Shown here piece by piece: positions 10,998-20,322 of a stretch of 64,000 nt of DNA (position 1 is the first letter of the stretch; the number at the start of each line of letters is the position of its first letter). Source of the stretch: Xanthomonas melonis (lineage in GTDB: Bacteria; Pseudomonadota; Gammaproteobacteria; Xanthomonadales; Xanthomonadaceae); NCBI RefSeq assembly GCF_020783655.1, contig NZ_JAJGQH010000010.1, positions 1 to 64,000 of the forward strand, in the 5' to 3' direction. A model generated the notes under the pieces. It saw only the letters and a list, made by a program, of their open reading frames with translations. It was not told where the DNA came from and ran no database searches. A program made the position numbers and the translations under genes.

Positions 10998-11711
10998 TCA
11001 TGCCCCAAACGCACCATCGATCGTATGCATCGCCCCGGTGACAAAGCTCGCTTCCGGGCCCGCCAGCCAGGCCACCATGCCGGCCACTTCGTCGGCGCGG
11101 CCGTGGCGTTTGATCGCCATGAAGCTGTGCATCAGGTCTTTCATCGGCCCGTTTTCCGGGTTGGCGTCGGTATCGATCGGGCCCGGTTGCACCACGTTGA
11201 TGGTGATGCCACGCGGCCCGAAGTCGCGCGCCAGCCCGCGCGCCAGCCCTTGCAGCGCGGATTTGCTCAGCGCGTAGGACGCCATGCCGGGCAGCGGCAT
11301 GCGGTCGCCGTTGACCGAGCCGATCACGATGATGCGCCCGCCGGGCGGCATCTGCCGAGCGGCCTCCACGGAGGCGTGGTAGGGCGCGTGCACGTTGATG
11401 CGGAACAGCCGGTCTACCGCGTCCGGATCCTGGTCCAGCGCATCGCCGAACAAGGCGATGCCGGAGTTGACCACCAGCACATCCAGCGGCCCGCTGCGGC
11501 GCACCGTGTCGATGACCGCATCGCGGTCGGCGCTGTCGGCCAGCACCGCGGTGCTGCCGGTGTCACCGGCCAGGCGATGCGCCGCCTCGGCAGAGCCGGC
11601 ATAGGTAAACGTCACCCGCGCGCCCTCGGCCACGAAGCGCCGCACGATGGCGGCCCCAATCCCCCGGCTGCCACCGAGCACCAATACCGACTTGTCTTTG
11701 AACGCTGACAT
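10998..11711 (-). CDS. bdcA: BdcA-like SDR oxidoreductase (c-di-GMP-binding biofilm dispersal mediator)
   Basis: A 237-residue short-chain dehydrogenase/reductase with the Rossmann motif GGSRGIGAAIV, the Ser of IGSVNGDRMP and the YxxxK motif in SYALSKSALQG. The sequence is very close to E. coli BdcA, including RDFGPRGITINVVQPGP and GPEASFVTGAMHTIDGAFGA. E. coli BdcA is reported to bind cyclic di-GMP and promote biofilm dispersal; its enzymatic substrate is uncertain. The ATG at 11711 gives the family start; the open frame continues upstream into the shared promoter. It is divergent from its TetR-type regulator. Confidence 0.88.
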   Translation of the reverse strand: MSAFKDKSVLVLGGSRGIGAAIVRRFVAEGARVTFTYAGSAEAAHRLAGDTGSTAVLADSADRDAVIDTVRRSGPLDVLVVNSGIALFGDALDQDPDAVDRLFRINVHAPYHASVEAARQMPPGGRIIVIGSVNGDRMPLPGMASYALSKSALQGLARGLARDFGPRGITINVVQPGPIDTDANPENGPMKDLMHSFMAIKRHGRADEVAGMVAWLAGPEASFVTGAMHTIDGAFGA

Positions 11712-11724
11712 GCACCACCTCGCA

Positions 11725-11749
11725 ATTAATGTAGCGTGCAATACATAAT
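11725..11749. promoter_or_regulatory. Candidate BdcR operator in the divergent bdcA/bdcR promoter
   Basis: ATTAATGTA and TACATAAT form an imperfect inverted repeat around GCGTGCAA in the 70-base gap between the divergent genes. A TetR-family repressor typically binds such a palindrome. The assignment is inferred from position and symmetry only. Confidence 0.5.
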
Positions 11750-11781
11750 AGATTTCGCCTGCCGTCAAGAGTTTTGTAACT

Positions 11782-12372
11782 ATGACTACAGAAATCTCCC
11801 GGGCCCGTGGCCGGCCACGGGCGTTCGACCCGGACCAAGCGGTCGCCACTGCGCAGCAGCTATTTCATGCGCGTGGCTACGACGCACTGAGCGTGGCCGA
11901 CCTCACCCAGGCGCTGGGCATCAACCCGCCCAGTTTCTACGCCGCCTTCGGCAGCAAGGCCGGCCTGTATGCGCGCATCCTCGACCGCTACGCGCAGACC
12001 GGGGCCATCCCGTTGCCGCAACTCCTGGACACCGCCCGCCCGCTGGCCGACGCGCTGGTCGACGTACTGGAGCAGGCAGCCCGCTGCTACGCCGCAGACC
12101 CCGCTGCCAGCGGCTGCCTGGTGCTGGAAGGCACGCGCAGCAACGACGCGCAGGCGCGCGAGGCCGCCTGCGGCTTTCATGTCGCCGCCCAGGAGTTGAT
12201 CCGCTCGCACATCGCCAAGCAGTGCCCGCACGACGCAGACCGGCTGGCGGATTTCGTCAGCACCACCATGGCCGGCCTGTCCGCCAGCGCCCGGCATGGG
12301 CAGAGCCTGGAGCGCCTGCTGGCGAGTGCGCGGTTGGCGGGGGAGGCGCTTCGGGTGGCGCTGCGCGGATAG
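11782..12372 (+). CDS. bdcR: BdcR-like TetR-family regulator
   Basis: A 196-residue TetR-type repressor. The N-terminal helix-turn-helix lies at about 28-62 (ALSVADLTQALGINPPSFYAAFGSKAGLYARI), followed by an all-helical ligand domain. The sequence closely parallels E. coli BdcR, including SGCLVLEG and TTMAGLSASARHG. It is transcribed divergently from bdcA and probably represses bdcA and itself through the palindrome between them. Confidence 0.85.
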   Translation: MTTEISRARGRPRAFDPDQAVATAQQLFHARGYDALSVADLTQALGINPPSFYAAFGSKAGLYARILDRYAQTGAIPLPQLLDTARPLADALVDVLEQAARCYAADPAASGCLVLEGTRSNDAQAREAACGFHVAAQELIRSHIAKQCPHDADRLADFVSTTMAGLSASARHGQSLERLLASARLAGEALRVALRG

Positions 12373-12394
12373 GAAGAGTGCGAGCGGGCAGAGG

Positions 12395-12560
12395 GCTTTC
12401 GATGGTATGAGCTACCGCAAGCGGGGCTGGCAGATCCCGTTCTTGTGCGAGTTGATGATTGGTTTCAGTGGCAGTGGCTACGTGCTGCTGTTTGAGGTTG
12501 CAAGCGATCAGGTCGTCACCGCTGGCGATCAGGCATTGGCGTGAAGACGACTATCATTAG
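12395..12560 (+). pseudogene. Frameshifted C-terminal relic of a ParE/RelE-family toxin
   Basis: Three consecutive frames together spell the end of a ParE-like toxin: ELPQAGLADPVLVR (about 12410-12451), then ELMIGFSGSGYVLLFEVASD (about 12450-12510), then AIRHWREDDYH followed by TAG at 12558-12560. No one frame joins them, so the gene is broken by at least two frameshifts and its 5' end is missing. No antitoxin gene is visible beside it. It sits directly upstream of the restriction-modification operon, an old accessory-gene scar. Confidence 0.75.
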
Positions 12561-12639
12561 GCGGCGAGTCAATCGATAAGTGGCGTCTGTGCCTGGGGCG
12601 CGTCGCCAATGACGGGAAGGTGGAGACACAGGGGATTGA

Positions 12640-15021
12640 ATGGACAAGTCGTCGTTAACCGAGCGCGATATCTGCACGAAGTTCATCATTCCGTCGATCG
12701 TCGCTGCGGGCTGGGATCTGGATCTCCAGGTGCGCGAAGAGGTCGCTTTTACCAAGGGGCGTGTCGTCGTTCGCGGCAAGCTGCACAGCAGAGGGTTGGC
12801 GCGTCGTGCCGACTTCGTGCTGTACTACCGCGCCAATCTTCCTTTGGCCGTGATCGAGGCAAAGGACAACAAACATACCGTTGGTTCCGGCATGCAACAG
12901 GCGCTGGGATATGCAGATGCGCTGGATGTTCCGTTTGTGTTCTCAAGCAACGGCGACGGATTTCTTTTCCACGATAGAACCGCAACCGGCGACAAGGTCG
13001 AATCCGAACTGACGTTGGATCAGTTTCCCTCGCCAGAGGAATTGTGGCGTCGCTACTGCCTCTGGAAGGGGCTTGGTGAGGACGCGCGACAGGTAGTCGA
13101 GTCCCCGTACTACGATGATGGCAGCACTCGCTCGCCGCGCTACTACCAGATCAATGCGATCAATCGAACGATCGAAGCTGTGGCCAATGGTCGAAACCGC
13201 ATCCTGCTGGTGATGGCCACCGGAACCGGCAAAACCTATACCGCATTCCAGATCATCTGGCGGCTTTGGAAGTCGCGCCAGAAGAAGCGCATCCTGTTCC
13301 TGGCTGATCGCAACATCTTGGTCGATCAGACAAAAAACAACGATTTCAAGCCGTTCGGCACGGCGATGACCAAGATCACCAAGCGCCAGATCGATACGTC
13401 TTACGAAATCTACCTGTCCCTGTACCAGGCGGTGACCGGCGTAGAGGACGTCAAGAACATCTACAAGCAGTTCTCTCGAGAATTCTTTGACCTTGTCGTC
13501 ATCGATGAATGCCATCGTGGCAGCGCGGCTGAGGATTCTGCGTGGCGGGAGATCCTGGAGTATTTCTCTGGTGCCACGCATATCGGCCTGACCGCAACGC
13601 CAAAGGAGACCAAGGAAGTCTCCAGCAGCACATACTTTGGAGAGCCCGTCTACAGCTACACGCTGAAGCAGGGCATCGATGACGGCTTTCTGGCACCGTA
13701 CAAAGTGGTGCGCATCGACTTCGATGTCGATCTGCAGGGCTGGCGGCCACCTAAAGGGATGCGCGACAAGAACGGCGAGTTGATCGAAGATCGTATCTAC
13801 AACCTGCGGGATATGGATCGCCAGCTTGTCGTCGAAGCGCGGACGTATCTGGTCGCGCAGAAAGTCACCGAATTCCTCACTGCCACCGGTCCATTCCAGA
13901 AGACCATTGTTTTCTGTGACGACATCGATCATGCCGAGCGTATGCGCCAGGCCTTGGTGAATCTCAATCCGCAGCGTGTTGCGGAAAATCGCAAGTACGT
14001 CATGCGCATCACCGGCGATGACAACGAGGGAAAAGCCGAACTCGACAATTTCATCAATCCGGAAATGCGCTACCCCGTCATCGCGACCACCAGCAAGCTG
14101 ATGACGACCGGCGTTGACGCGCAAACCTGCAAGCTCATCGTGCTGGACCAGCACATCAGGTCGATGACCGAGTTCAAGCAGATCATCGGTCGCGGGACGC
14201 GTATCAATGAGGACTACGGCAAGTACTGGTTCACCATCATGGATTTCAAGAAGGCAACCGAACTGTTCGCTGATCCATCATTCGATGGAGACCCGGAGGT
14301 GATCTACAACCCCTCGCCCAATGACAGTCCGGTACCGCCTGAGCTCGGGGGCGGCGAGGGTGGCGACGGCGGTGTGGTCGGCGATCCTCCAGATGGCGGT
14401 GATGACGTCACCACCGGAGGTGAGGATGGGCCGAAGCGCATCAAATACGTCATCGACAAACTGCCGGTATCGGTCGTGGCCGAGCGCGTCCTGTATTACG
14501 GATCCGATGGCAAACTCATCACCGAGTCGCTGCGCGACTACACCCGCGAACGCGTCCTGCGCCAGTTCGCGTCGCTCGATGACTTCCTGCGGCGCTGGAG
14601 CGATGCGCAGCAGAAGAAGGCCATCATCGATGAGCTGGCCACGCAGGGCGTGTTATGGGAAGAGCTGGCCGGCGAGGTCGAGAAGAAACTCGGCCAGTCG
14701 CTCGATCCGTTCGACCTAATCTGTCACGTGGCCTTTGATCAACCGCCGCTGTCGCGCAGGGAGCGGGCGGAGGGTGTGCGCAAGCGTAATTACTTCGCCA
14801 GGTATCAGGGCAAGGCGCGGCAGGTACTCGAAGGCTTGTTGGACAAGTACGCCGACACCGGGGTGGAGCACATCGAGGACATCAGGATCCTGCAGCTTGA
14901 CCCGTTTCGTACCCTTGGAGCACCGGTCGAACTTGTGGCGGCCTTTGGCGGCAAGACGAATTACCAGCGGGCCATCCTGGACCTGGAAAGCCAGCTATAC
15001 AGCAGTGCGGACGTTGCCTGA
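12640..15021 (+). CDS. hsdR: Type I restriction enzyme R subunit
   Basis: A 793-residue motor and nuclease subunit that cleaves unmethylated DNA after ATP-driven translocation, in complex with HsdM and HsdS. The N-terminal PD-(D/E)xK nuclease shows D58 and E73-A-K75 (VIEAKDN) with a following QQALGYA segment. Superfamily 2 helicase motifs are ATGTGKT (193-199), DECH (289-292) and LTATP (317-321), and the second RecA lobe ends with QIIGRGTR. A Gly/Asp-rich linker (about 565-600) precedes a C-terminal EcoEI-type domain for complex assembly. It is the first gene of a five-gene operon; the next gene starts 63 bases downstream. GC content looks lower than in the flanking core genes. Confidence 0.93.
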   Translation: MDKSSLTERDICTKFIIPSIVAAGWDLDLQVREEVAFTKGRVVVRGKLHSRGLARRADFVLYYRANLPLAVIEAKDNKHTVGSGMQQALGYADALDVPFVFSSNGDGFLFHDRTATGDKVESELTLDQFPSPEELWRRYCLWKGLGEDARQVVESPYYDDGSTRSPRYYQINAINRTIEAVANGRNRILLVMATGTGKTYTAFQIIWRLWKSRQKKRILFLADRNILVDQTKNNDFKPFGTAMTKITKRQIDTSYEIYLSLYQAVTGVEDVKNIYKQFSREFFDLVVIDECHRGSAAEDSAWREILEYFSGATHIGLTATPKETKEVSSSTYFGEPVYSYTLKQGIDDGFLAPYKVVRIDFDVDLQGWRPPKGMRDKNGELIEDRIYNLRDMDRQLVVEARTYLVAQKVTEFLTATGPFQKTIVFCDDIDHAERMRQALVNLNPQRVAENRKYVMRITGDDNEGKAELDNFINPEMRYPVIATTSKLMTTGVDAQTCKLIVLDQHIRSMTEFKQIIGRGTRINEDYGKYWFTIMDFKKATELFADPSFDGDPEVIYNPSPNDSPVPPELGGGEGGDGGVVGDPPDGGDDVTTGGEDGPKRIKYVIDKLPVSVVAERVLYYGSDGKLITESLRDYTRERVLRQFASLDDFLRRWSDAQQKKAIIDELATQGVLWEELAGEVEKKLGQSLDPFDLICHVAFDQPPLSRRERAEGVRKRNYFARYQGKARQVLEGLLDKYADTGVEHIEDIRILQLDPFRTLGAPVELVAAFGGKTNYQRAILDLESQLYSSADVA

Positions 15022-15084
15022 CCTGTTTTCCATAGTATTCTTGTCCTCTGTTTCAGGACGGGGGACGGGGCCTTTCCGTTACTC

Positions 15085-15720
15085 ATGAAAAGTCAAGACA
15101 TCCTGCTCTTGCTGAAGCTGGTCAGCCTTGAGCGCCAGCAATCGGTCCCTGTAGGCGGCGAGAAAGCAGCGCTCGGCATTCCCGATGACTGGCGCGGCTG
15201 GGCCATGTCGGCGGCTCAGGAGGATGGGGGGGCGAGCGGCTTGGCCGAAGATGCGTTCTCCGTGCGCGGCCTTGAGGAGTCCACCGGCATCAGCAAATCG
15301 GAAGTCAGCCAGGCGCTCCGGCGTTGCGCGGACGTGGGATTGGTCGTGGCCGAGCGCGGCAGTGGCATCCCGCGCGCCAACACGCGCGCGCTGCTGGGCT
15401 TTGTGATGAATGGGCTGAAGTATGTGTTCCCGGCGCGCCCGGGCCCGATCGCCCGCGGCATTCCCACGGCACACGCCGCGCCGGTGCTGGTCGATCGCCT
15501 GTTGTCCGCAGGCGAACACATCTACGTCTGGGAGGACGGCTACGGCAGCGAGCAGGGCCAGCGTGTGGAGCCGCTCTACAAGAGCGTGCCGCGTGCCGTA
15601 CGTCGCGATGCGGAGCTGTACGCCATGCTGGCGCTGGTGGACGCGATCCGGCTGGGGCGTGAGCGTGAGTCGGCGCTTGCCGGCAGTGTGCTGACCCAAT
15701 ACCTGCGGGAGGTGCCGTGA
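15085..15720 (+). CDS. Winged helix-turn-helix protein, putative regulator/antitoxin of the adjacent nucleotidyltransferase
   Basis: A 211-residue soluble protein. A winged helix-turn-helix is visible at about 57-95 (SVRGLEESTGISKSEVSQALRRCADVGLVV), after a helical N-terminus. The C-terminal half (KYVFPARPGPIARGIPTAHAAP, then EPLYKSVPRAV and a long helix) belongs to no enzyme family I recognise. Its TGA overlaps the next start (TGATG), so the two products are made together. The wHTH-plus-nucleotidyltransferase layout resembles AbiE systems, where the wHTH protein is antitoxin and repressor. It lies inside the hsd operon, so it could instead control restriction. Both roles are inferences. Confidence 0.65.
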   Translation: MKSQDILLLLKLVSLERQQSVPVGGEKAALGIPDDWRGWAMSAAQEDGGASGLAEDAFSVRGLEESTGISKSEVSQALRRCADVGLVVAERGSGIPRANTRALLGFVMNGLKYVFPARPGPIARGIPTAHAAPVLVDRLLSAGEHIYVWEDGYGSEQGQRVEPLYKSVPRAVRRDAELYAMLALVDAIRLGRERESALAGSVLTQYLREVP

Positions 15721-16442
15721 TGGGCACGCCTGGAAACTGGGATATCCAACAGCACATGCTGGCGCGCGTGGCCGAAGCGCTTGGGCCGGATCTGCTGCCG
15801 GAAGTCGCCTTCGTCGGCGGCTGCACCACCGGTCTGCTGATGACAGACGCGGTCAGCCGGGAAGCTGTTCGCTTTACCGAAGACGTCGACCTGATCGTGC
15901 ACGTCATGGGCTTGGGCAGTTGGTACCGTCTGCAGCAGGTGCTGGCCGATAAGGGCTTTCGCACCTCGCCCAACGACGACGTCGTCTGCCGTACCCGCTT
16001 GCGCGATCAACATGCCAGCGAGCTGATCGTCGATTTCATGCCTGATGACGCTGCCGTCCTCGGATTCAGCAATCGCTGGTATGCCGATGCGCTGCGTGAG
16101 GCGTACGATCACGCACTGCCGACCGGTGTGAAGATCCGCGTGGTCGCTCCAGCCTACTTTCTGGGCACCAAGCTGGAGGCCTACCGGGGGCGCGGCAACC
16201 GTGATCCATTGGCCAGCCGGGATGTCGAGGACATCCTCAATGTCGTGGATGGCCGCGCCAGCCTGTGCGATGAGGTCGCGCAGGCGTCAACGGCATTGCA
16301 GTTGGATATCGCACAGGGGATCGCCGAACTCCTGCGCCACCGCGACTTCAACTATGCCGTTCAGGCCACTTCCAACAACAACCGCCAGCGCGAGGAGTTG
16401 ATCTTCACGCGGCTGGACGCACTTGCATCCTTCAACAGGTAA
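15720..16442 (+). CDS. AbiEii-like nucleotidyltransferase, putative toxin or defence enzyme
   Basis: A 240-residue nucleotidyltransferase-fold protein. The diagnostic residues are GG at 33-34 (FVGGCTTGLL), the metal ligands D55 and D57 in FTEDVDLIV, and a third acidic residue D105 in ELIVDFMPDD. A conserved Lys follows (GTKLEAYRGRG). This fits the AbiEii/AbiGii and related standalone transferases, some of which block growth by modifying tRNA. The ATG at 15720 overlaps the upstream stop; a GTG at 15717 is possible. Its stop lies 4 bases before the hsdM start, so it is firmly embedded in the restriction operon. The substrate is unknown. Confidence 0.75.
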   Translation: MGTPGNWDIQQHMLARVAEALGPDLLPEVAFVGGCTTGLLMTDAVSREAVRFTEDVDLIVHVMGLGSWYRLQQVLADKGFRTSPNDDVVCRTRLRDQHASELIVDFMPDDAAVLGFSNRWYADALREAYDHALPTGVKIRVVAPAYFLGTKLEAYRGRGNRDPLASRDVEDILNVVDGRASLCDEVAQASTALQLDIAQGIAELLRHRDFNYAVQATSNNNRQREELIFTRLDALASFNR

Positions 16443-16446
16443 CACG

Positions 16447-17916
16447 ATGTCGATCAGCAGTACCATCAAATCCATCCAGGACATCATGCGCAAGGACTCC
16501 GGCGTCGACGGAGACGCCCAGCGCATCGGCCAGCTGGTGTGGATGTTGTTCCTCAAGATCCTCGATGACCGTGAGCAGGAATGGGAGCTCATCCACGAGG
16601 ACTACCGCTCGCCATTGCCGCAGCGGCTGCGTTGGCGCAACTGGGCGGCTAATCCGGAAGGCATGACCGGCGGGGATCTCAAAGACTTCATCGACCTTGA
16701 GCTGTTTCCTAATCTACGCGACCTGACACCACGCCACAGCAAGCCGCTGGGCTTTGTCGTGCGCGATGTGTTCCAGGACGCCTACAACTACATGAAGTCC
16801 GGGCAGCTGATCCGCCAGGTGCTCAACAAGATCCAGAGCGGTGTGGACTTCAACAAGGCGCAGGAGCGCCATGCCTTCGGCGACATGTACGAGCAGCTGC
16901 TGCGCGACCTGCAGAGCGCCGGCAACGCAGGCGAGTTCTACACGCCGCGCCCGGTGACCGAGTTCATGGTACGCATGGTCGACCCCAAGCTGCATGAAAA
17001 GCTCATGGACCCTGCCTGTGGCACCGGCGGCTTTCTCACCTGCGCCATCGAGCACAAGCGCCAGCGCTATGTGCAAACAGCAGAGGACGAGGCCATTCTG
17101 CAGAACAGCATCTTCGGCGTGGAGAAGAAGCCGCTGCCGCACCTGCTGGCCACCACCAACATGGTATTGCACGGCATCGAAGTGCCCAGCCAGATCAAGC
17201 ATGACAACACCCTGGCGCGCCCCTTGATCAGCTGGGGGCCGGGCGAGCGGGTCGAGTGCATCGTCGCCAATCCACCGTTTGGTGGCATGGAAGAAGACGG
17301 CATCGAAAGCAACTTCCCCGCCGCCTTCCGCACCCGCGAAACCGCCGACCTGTTCCTGGTGCTGATCATGCACCTGCTCAAGGACGGTGGTCGCGCTGCG
17401 GTGGTGCTGCCCGATGGCTTCCTCTTCGGTGAAGGCATCAAGAGCCGCATCAAGGAAAAGCTGCTCACCGAATGCAACCTGCACACCGTCGTTCGCCTGC
17501 CCAACGGCGTGTTCAACCCCTACACCGGCATCAAGACCAACCTGCTGTTCTTCACCAAGGGCACGCGCACCAAGGACGTGTGGTTCTACGAGCACCAGTA
17601 CCCGGCTGGTTACAAGAGCTACTCCAAGACCAAGCCCATGCGCGTCGAGGAGTTCGCCGTCGAGGAAGCCTGGTGGGGCAGCGAGGCCACTGGCTTTGCC
17701 GCACGGCAGGAAAACAAATTCGCCTGGAAGGTCAGCTTCGACGAGCTGCAAAGCCGCAACTGGAACCTCGACAGCAAGAACCCGCATGTGGGCGAGCAGA
17801 TCAGCCACGACCCGGACGAGTTGCTGCGCAACTACGCCTCCCTGCAAGGCGAGATTGACGGGCTGCGTGACCAGCTCAAGGCGGTGCTGGCCGAAGCGCT
17901 GGAGCGCCGGGTATGA
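16447..17916 (+). CDS. hsdM: Type I DNA methyltransferase M subunit
   Basis: A 489-residue N6-adenine methyltransferase that protects host DNA at the site chosen by HsdS and is also part of the restriction complex. An N-terminal helical HsdM domain (SSTIKSIQDIMRKDSG onward) precedes the AdoMet motif DPACGTGGF (188-196) and the catalytic motif NPPF (275-278). The start is ATG 16447, which gives the standard N-terminus, although the frame opens eight codons earlier. The stop overlaps the hsdS start (ATGA at 17913-17916). Confidence 0.95.
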   Translation: MSISSTIKSIQDIMRKDSGVDGDAQRIGQLVWMLFLKILDDREQEWELIHEDYRSPLPQRLRWRNWAANPEGMTGGDLKDFIDLELFPNLRDLTPRHSKPLGFVVRDVFQDAYNYMKSGQLIRQVLNKIQSGVDFNKAQERHAFGDMYEQLLRDLQSAGNAGEFYTPRPVTEFMVRMVDPKLHEKLMDPACGTGGFLTCAIEHKRQRYVQTAEDEAILQNSIFGVEKKPLPHLLATTNMVLHGIEVPSQIKHDNTLARPLISWGPGERVECIVANPPFGGMEEDGIESNFPAAFRTRETADLFLVLIMHLLKDGGRAAVVLPDGFLFGEGIKSRIKEKLLTECNLHTVVRLPNGVFNPYTGIKTNLLFFTKGTRTKDVWFYEHQYPAGYKSYSKTKPMRVEEFAVEEAWWGSEATGFAARQENKFAWKVSFDELQSRNWNLDSKNPHVGEQISHDPDELLRNYASLQGEIDGLRDQLKAVLAEALERRV

Positions 17917-20165
17917 CGGCGCTGCTTACCGGAAATCTGCCGCTGCTTGCGGGCGCGCCCAATGGCATCAAGAAACTGCGCGAGCTGATTCTGGAACTGG
18001 CGGTGCGCGGCAAGCTGGTGCCGCAAGATCCAAATGATGAGCCGGCCAGTGAGTTGCTCAAGCGGATTGCTGAGGAAAAGGCGCGGTTAGTGGCGGAAGG
18101 GAAGGTCAAAAAGCAGAAAGTCCTGGCTGAAATTGGCGAGGAGAAGACGCCGTTTGAGCTGCCGGTGGGGTGGGTGTGGTGTCGATTGAGCGAGCTTGCT
18201 GTCATTCGCGGAGGATGTACCCCTTCGATGTCAAAGTCAGAGTTCTGGGATGGGGGAATTCCTTGGGTTTCACCAAAGGATATGCACACAGGTGATGTGG
18301 CAGATAGTGAGTTGAAGGTTACTCAGTTGGCACTTGTGAGCAGTGGCTTGGAGCTGGTGCCTGTTGGCTCAATACTGCTGGTTGGTCGAAGTGGAATCTT
18401 GAAGCGTAAACTCCCAGTCCAGTTGACAACCGTACCTTGCACGATCAATCAGGATCTTAAGGCTATATCGCCTTACCAACCTTTACTGCCTAGGTATGTC
18501 CAATTGATGCTGATGGGCACTGAGCGACTGATTCTGGTTGAGGATGTGAAACAGGGCACAACGGTTCAGAGCATTGTCTATGACAGACTTTTTTCTCGGC
18601 TCTTTGGGTTCCCTCCTCTTCCCGAACAACACCGCATCGTCGCCAAAGTCGATGAGCTGATGGCCCTGTGCGATCGGCTGGACGCCCGGCAGGCCGATGC
18701 CGACAGCGCCCACGCCCAACTGGTGCAGGCGCTGCTAGACAGCCTGACCCAGGCCCGCGACGCCGAAGACTTTGCGCAAAGCTGGCAGCGCCTGGCCGAA
18801 CACTTCCACACCCTGTTCAACACCGAATCCAGCATCGACGCCCTCAAGCAAACCCTGCTGCAACTGGCGGTGATGGGCAAATTGGTGCCGCAAGATCCTG
18901 ATGATGAGCCAGCCATCGAGTTGCTGGGGCGGAACGGTATCGAAAGCGAACCTCATGAGCTGCATGGATGGGCTAAGACTCAACTAGGACAGCTAGGCAA
19001 TATTTACGGGGGGTCAACACCTAATAAAGCGAACGGCAAATTTTGGGGTGGGAATATTCCTTGGGTCTCGCCTAAAGATATGAAGCGCCCCGTTATTCAT
19101 GATTCCGAAGACCACGTATCGGCAAAGGCTTTGGAGGAGACCTCATTAAAAACCGTTCCTCAAAACAGTCTGCTTATGGTCGTGCGAGGCATGATTTTGG
19201 CGCATTCCTTCCCAGTCGCAATTACGGCTCGGGATGTAACTATCAACCAAGATATGAAGGCCCTGGTGCCACCAAAAGAGATCTGCACCTACTTGCTGAT
19301 GTACTTGCAAGCAGTGAAATCGGTAATGGTTGGACTTGTCGATAGATCAAGTCACGGCACTTGTAAACTGATGTCGGAAAAGCTGTGGACTCATGCAGTT
19401 TCCCTACCGCCTCTCGCCGAACAACATCGTATCGTCGCCAGGGTCGATCAACTGATGGCGCTCTGCGACCAACTCAAAGCCCGTCTCGGTGAAGCCTGCC
19501 AAGTGCATGGGAACCTAGCTAATGCATTGATTGGCCAGGCTTTGAGTGGTGAGAAACAGTCGAGGGCTGAGCTTGTTGATTTCAGTGCTTACCTGATTTC
19601 AAAGCTCGCGTCACGACGCACCTTCGGGCGTGTTGCGCATATGAAGTTGCTGTTCTTGGCAGATTCCCATCTGGGCTTGGGCCTGATGGATGGATATCGC
19701 CGTCACGCTGCGGGTCCGCTCGATACGACGATTTACCGAGTGGAGCAGCGTGCCGCTCAAGAAGGGCTGTATTCGACCTCGATTGAGGTGCTCAAATCGG
19801 GGCAGGAAAAGGTCTCCTATCACATCGGGGCGAACATCAGTCACTCTGTCGAAACAGCGGCTTCCGCACTCGGTTCTGCTCAGAAGGAGTTGAATCGTCT
19901 TATCGCACTATTTGAGGGGCGTAAGACGGACGATTTGGAGGCTGTCGCAACGCTATACGCGGTCTGGAACGACGCGCTTGCCGGGGGGCTTCATCCCAAT
20001 GACGAGTGGTTGATCAGCGAGTTTCGCGGCAACTGGCATGAGGCGAAGGAGCGCTTCACGCCGGACATCTTAGGTAAGTGGCTTGGTTGGATGCGCGACA
20101 AGGGACTTGTCCCGACGGGTAACAGTGCAGTGACGAAGTCACAGGCAGCTTTCTTGTTCAATTGA
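17913..20165 (+). CDS. hsdS: Type I specificity subunit with an extra C-terminal domain
   Basis: A 750-residue DNA-recognition subunit, much longer than the usual 400-600. The normal part is an internal duplication: conserved segments KLRELILELAVRGKLVPQDP (21-40) and LKQTLLQLAVMGKLVPQDP (311-329), and helices EQHRIVAKVDELMALCDRL (238-256) and EQHRIVARVDQLMALCDQL (503-521). Two variable target-recognition domains lie at about 85-235 and 350-500. Residues 551-750 form an additional domain with VAHMKLLFLADSHLG, AAGPLDTTIYRVE and ATLYAVWNDAL...WMRDKGLVP. It vaguely recalls the Panacea/SocA (DUF4065) fold, which I cannot verify. The recognition-domain DNA is richer in A/T than the conserved blocks, as expected for shuffled specificity modules. 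Confidence 0.9.
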   Translation: MTALLTGNLPLLAGAPNGIKKLRELILELAVRGKLVPQDPNDEPASELLKRIAEEKARLVAEGKVKKQKVLAEIGEEKTPFELPVGWVWCRLSELAVIRGGCTPSMSKSEFWDGGIPWVSPKDMHTGDVADSELKVTQLALVSSGLELVPVGSILLVGRSGILKRKLPVQLTTVPCTINQDLKAISPYQPLLPRYVQLMLMGTERLILVEDVKQGTTVQSIVYDRLFSRLFGFPPLPEQHRIVAKVDELMALCDRLDARQADADSAHAQLVQALLDSLTQARDAEDFAQSWQRLAEHFHTLFNTESSIDALKQTLLQLAVMGKLVPQDPDDEPAIELLGRNGIESEPHELHGWAKTQLGQLGNIYGGSTPNKANGKFWGGNIPWVSPKDMKRPVIHDSEDHVSAKALEETSLKTVPQNSLLMVVRGMILAHSFPVAITARDVTINQDMKALVPPKEICTYLLMYLQAVKSVMVGLVDRSSHGTCKLMSEKLWTHAVSLPPLAEQHRIVARVDQLMALCDQLKARLGEACQVHGNLANALIGQALSGEKQSRAELVDFSAYLISKLASRRTFGRVAHMKLLFLADSHLGLGLMDGYRRHAAGPLDTTIYRVEQRAAQEGLYSTSIEVLKSGQEKVSYHIGANISHSVETAASALGSAQKELNRLIALFEGRKTDDLEAVATLYAVWNDALAGGLHPNDEWLISEFRGNWHEAKERFTPDILGKWLGWMRDKGLVPTGNSAVTKSQAAFLFN

Positions 20166-20322
20166 ATCTGCAGTGTGCGGGGTACGGGCTGATCGCAACG
20201 AGTCGGTTGAGCTCCGACGGGGGAACCTCGTTGCCGCTGGCCAATGATGCGTTTTCCAGCTCACAGCGGCGTTCGTTATCCATGCTTGACGTAGAAATTT
20301 TTCGGTAGCAGTCTTGCTGCAC

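Noticed and set aside
12640..20165. Integrative element carrying the restriction-modification operon
   Set aside because: No integrase, transposase, direct-repeat ends or tRNA target is visible; replacement by homologous recombination is simpler.
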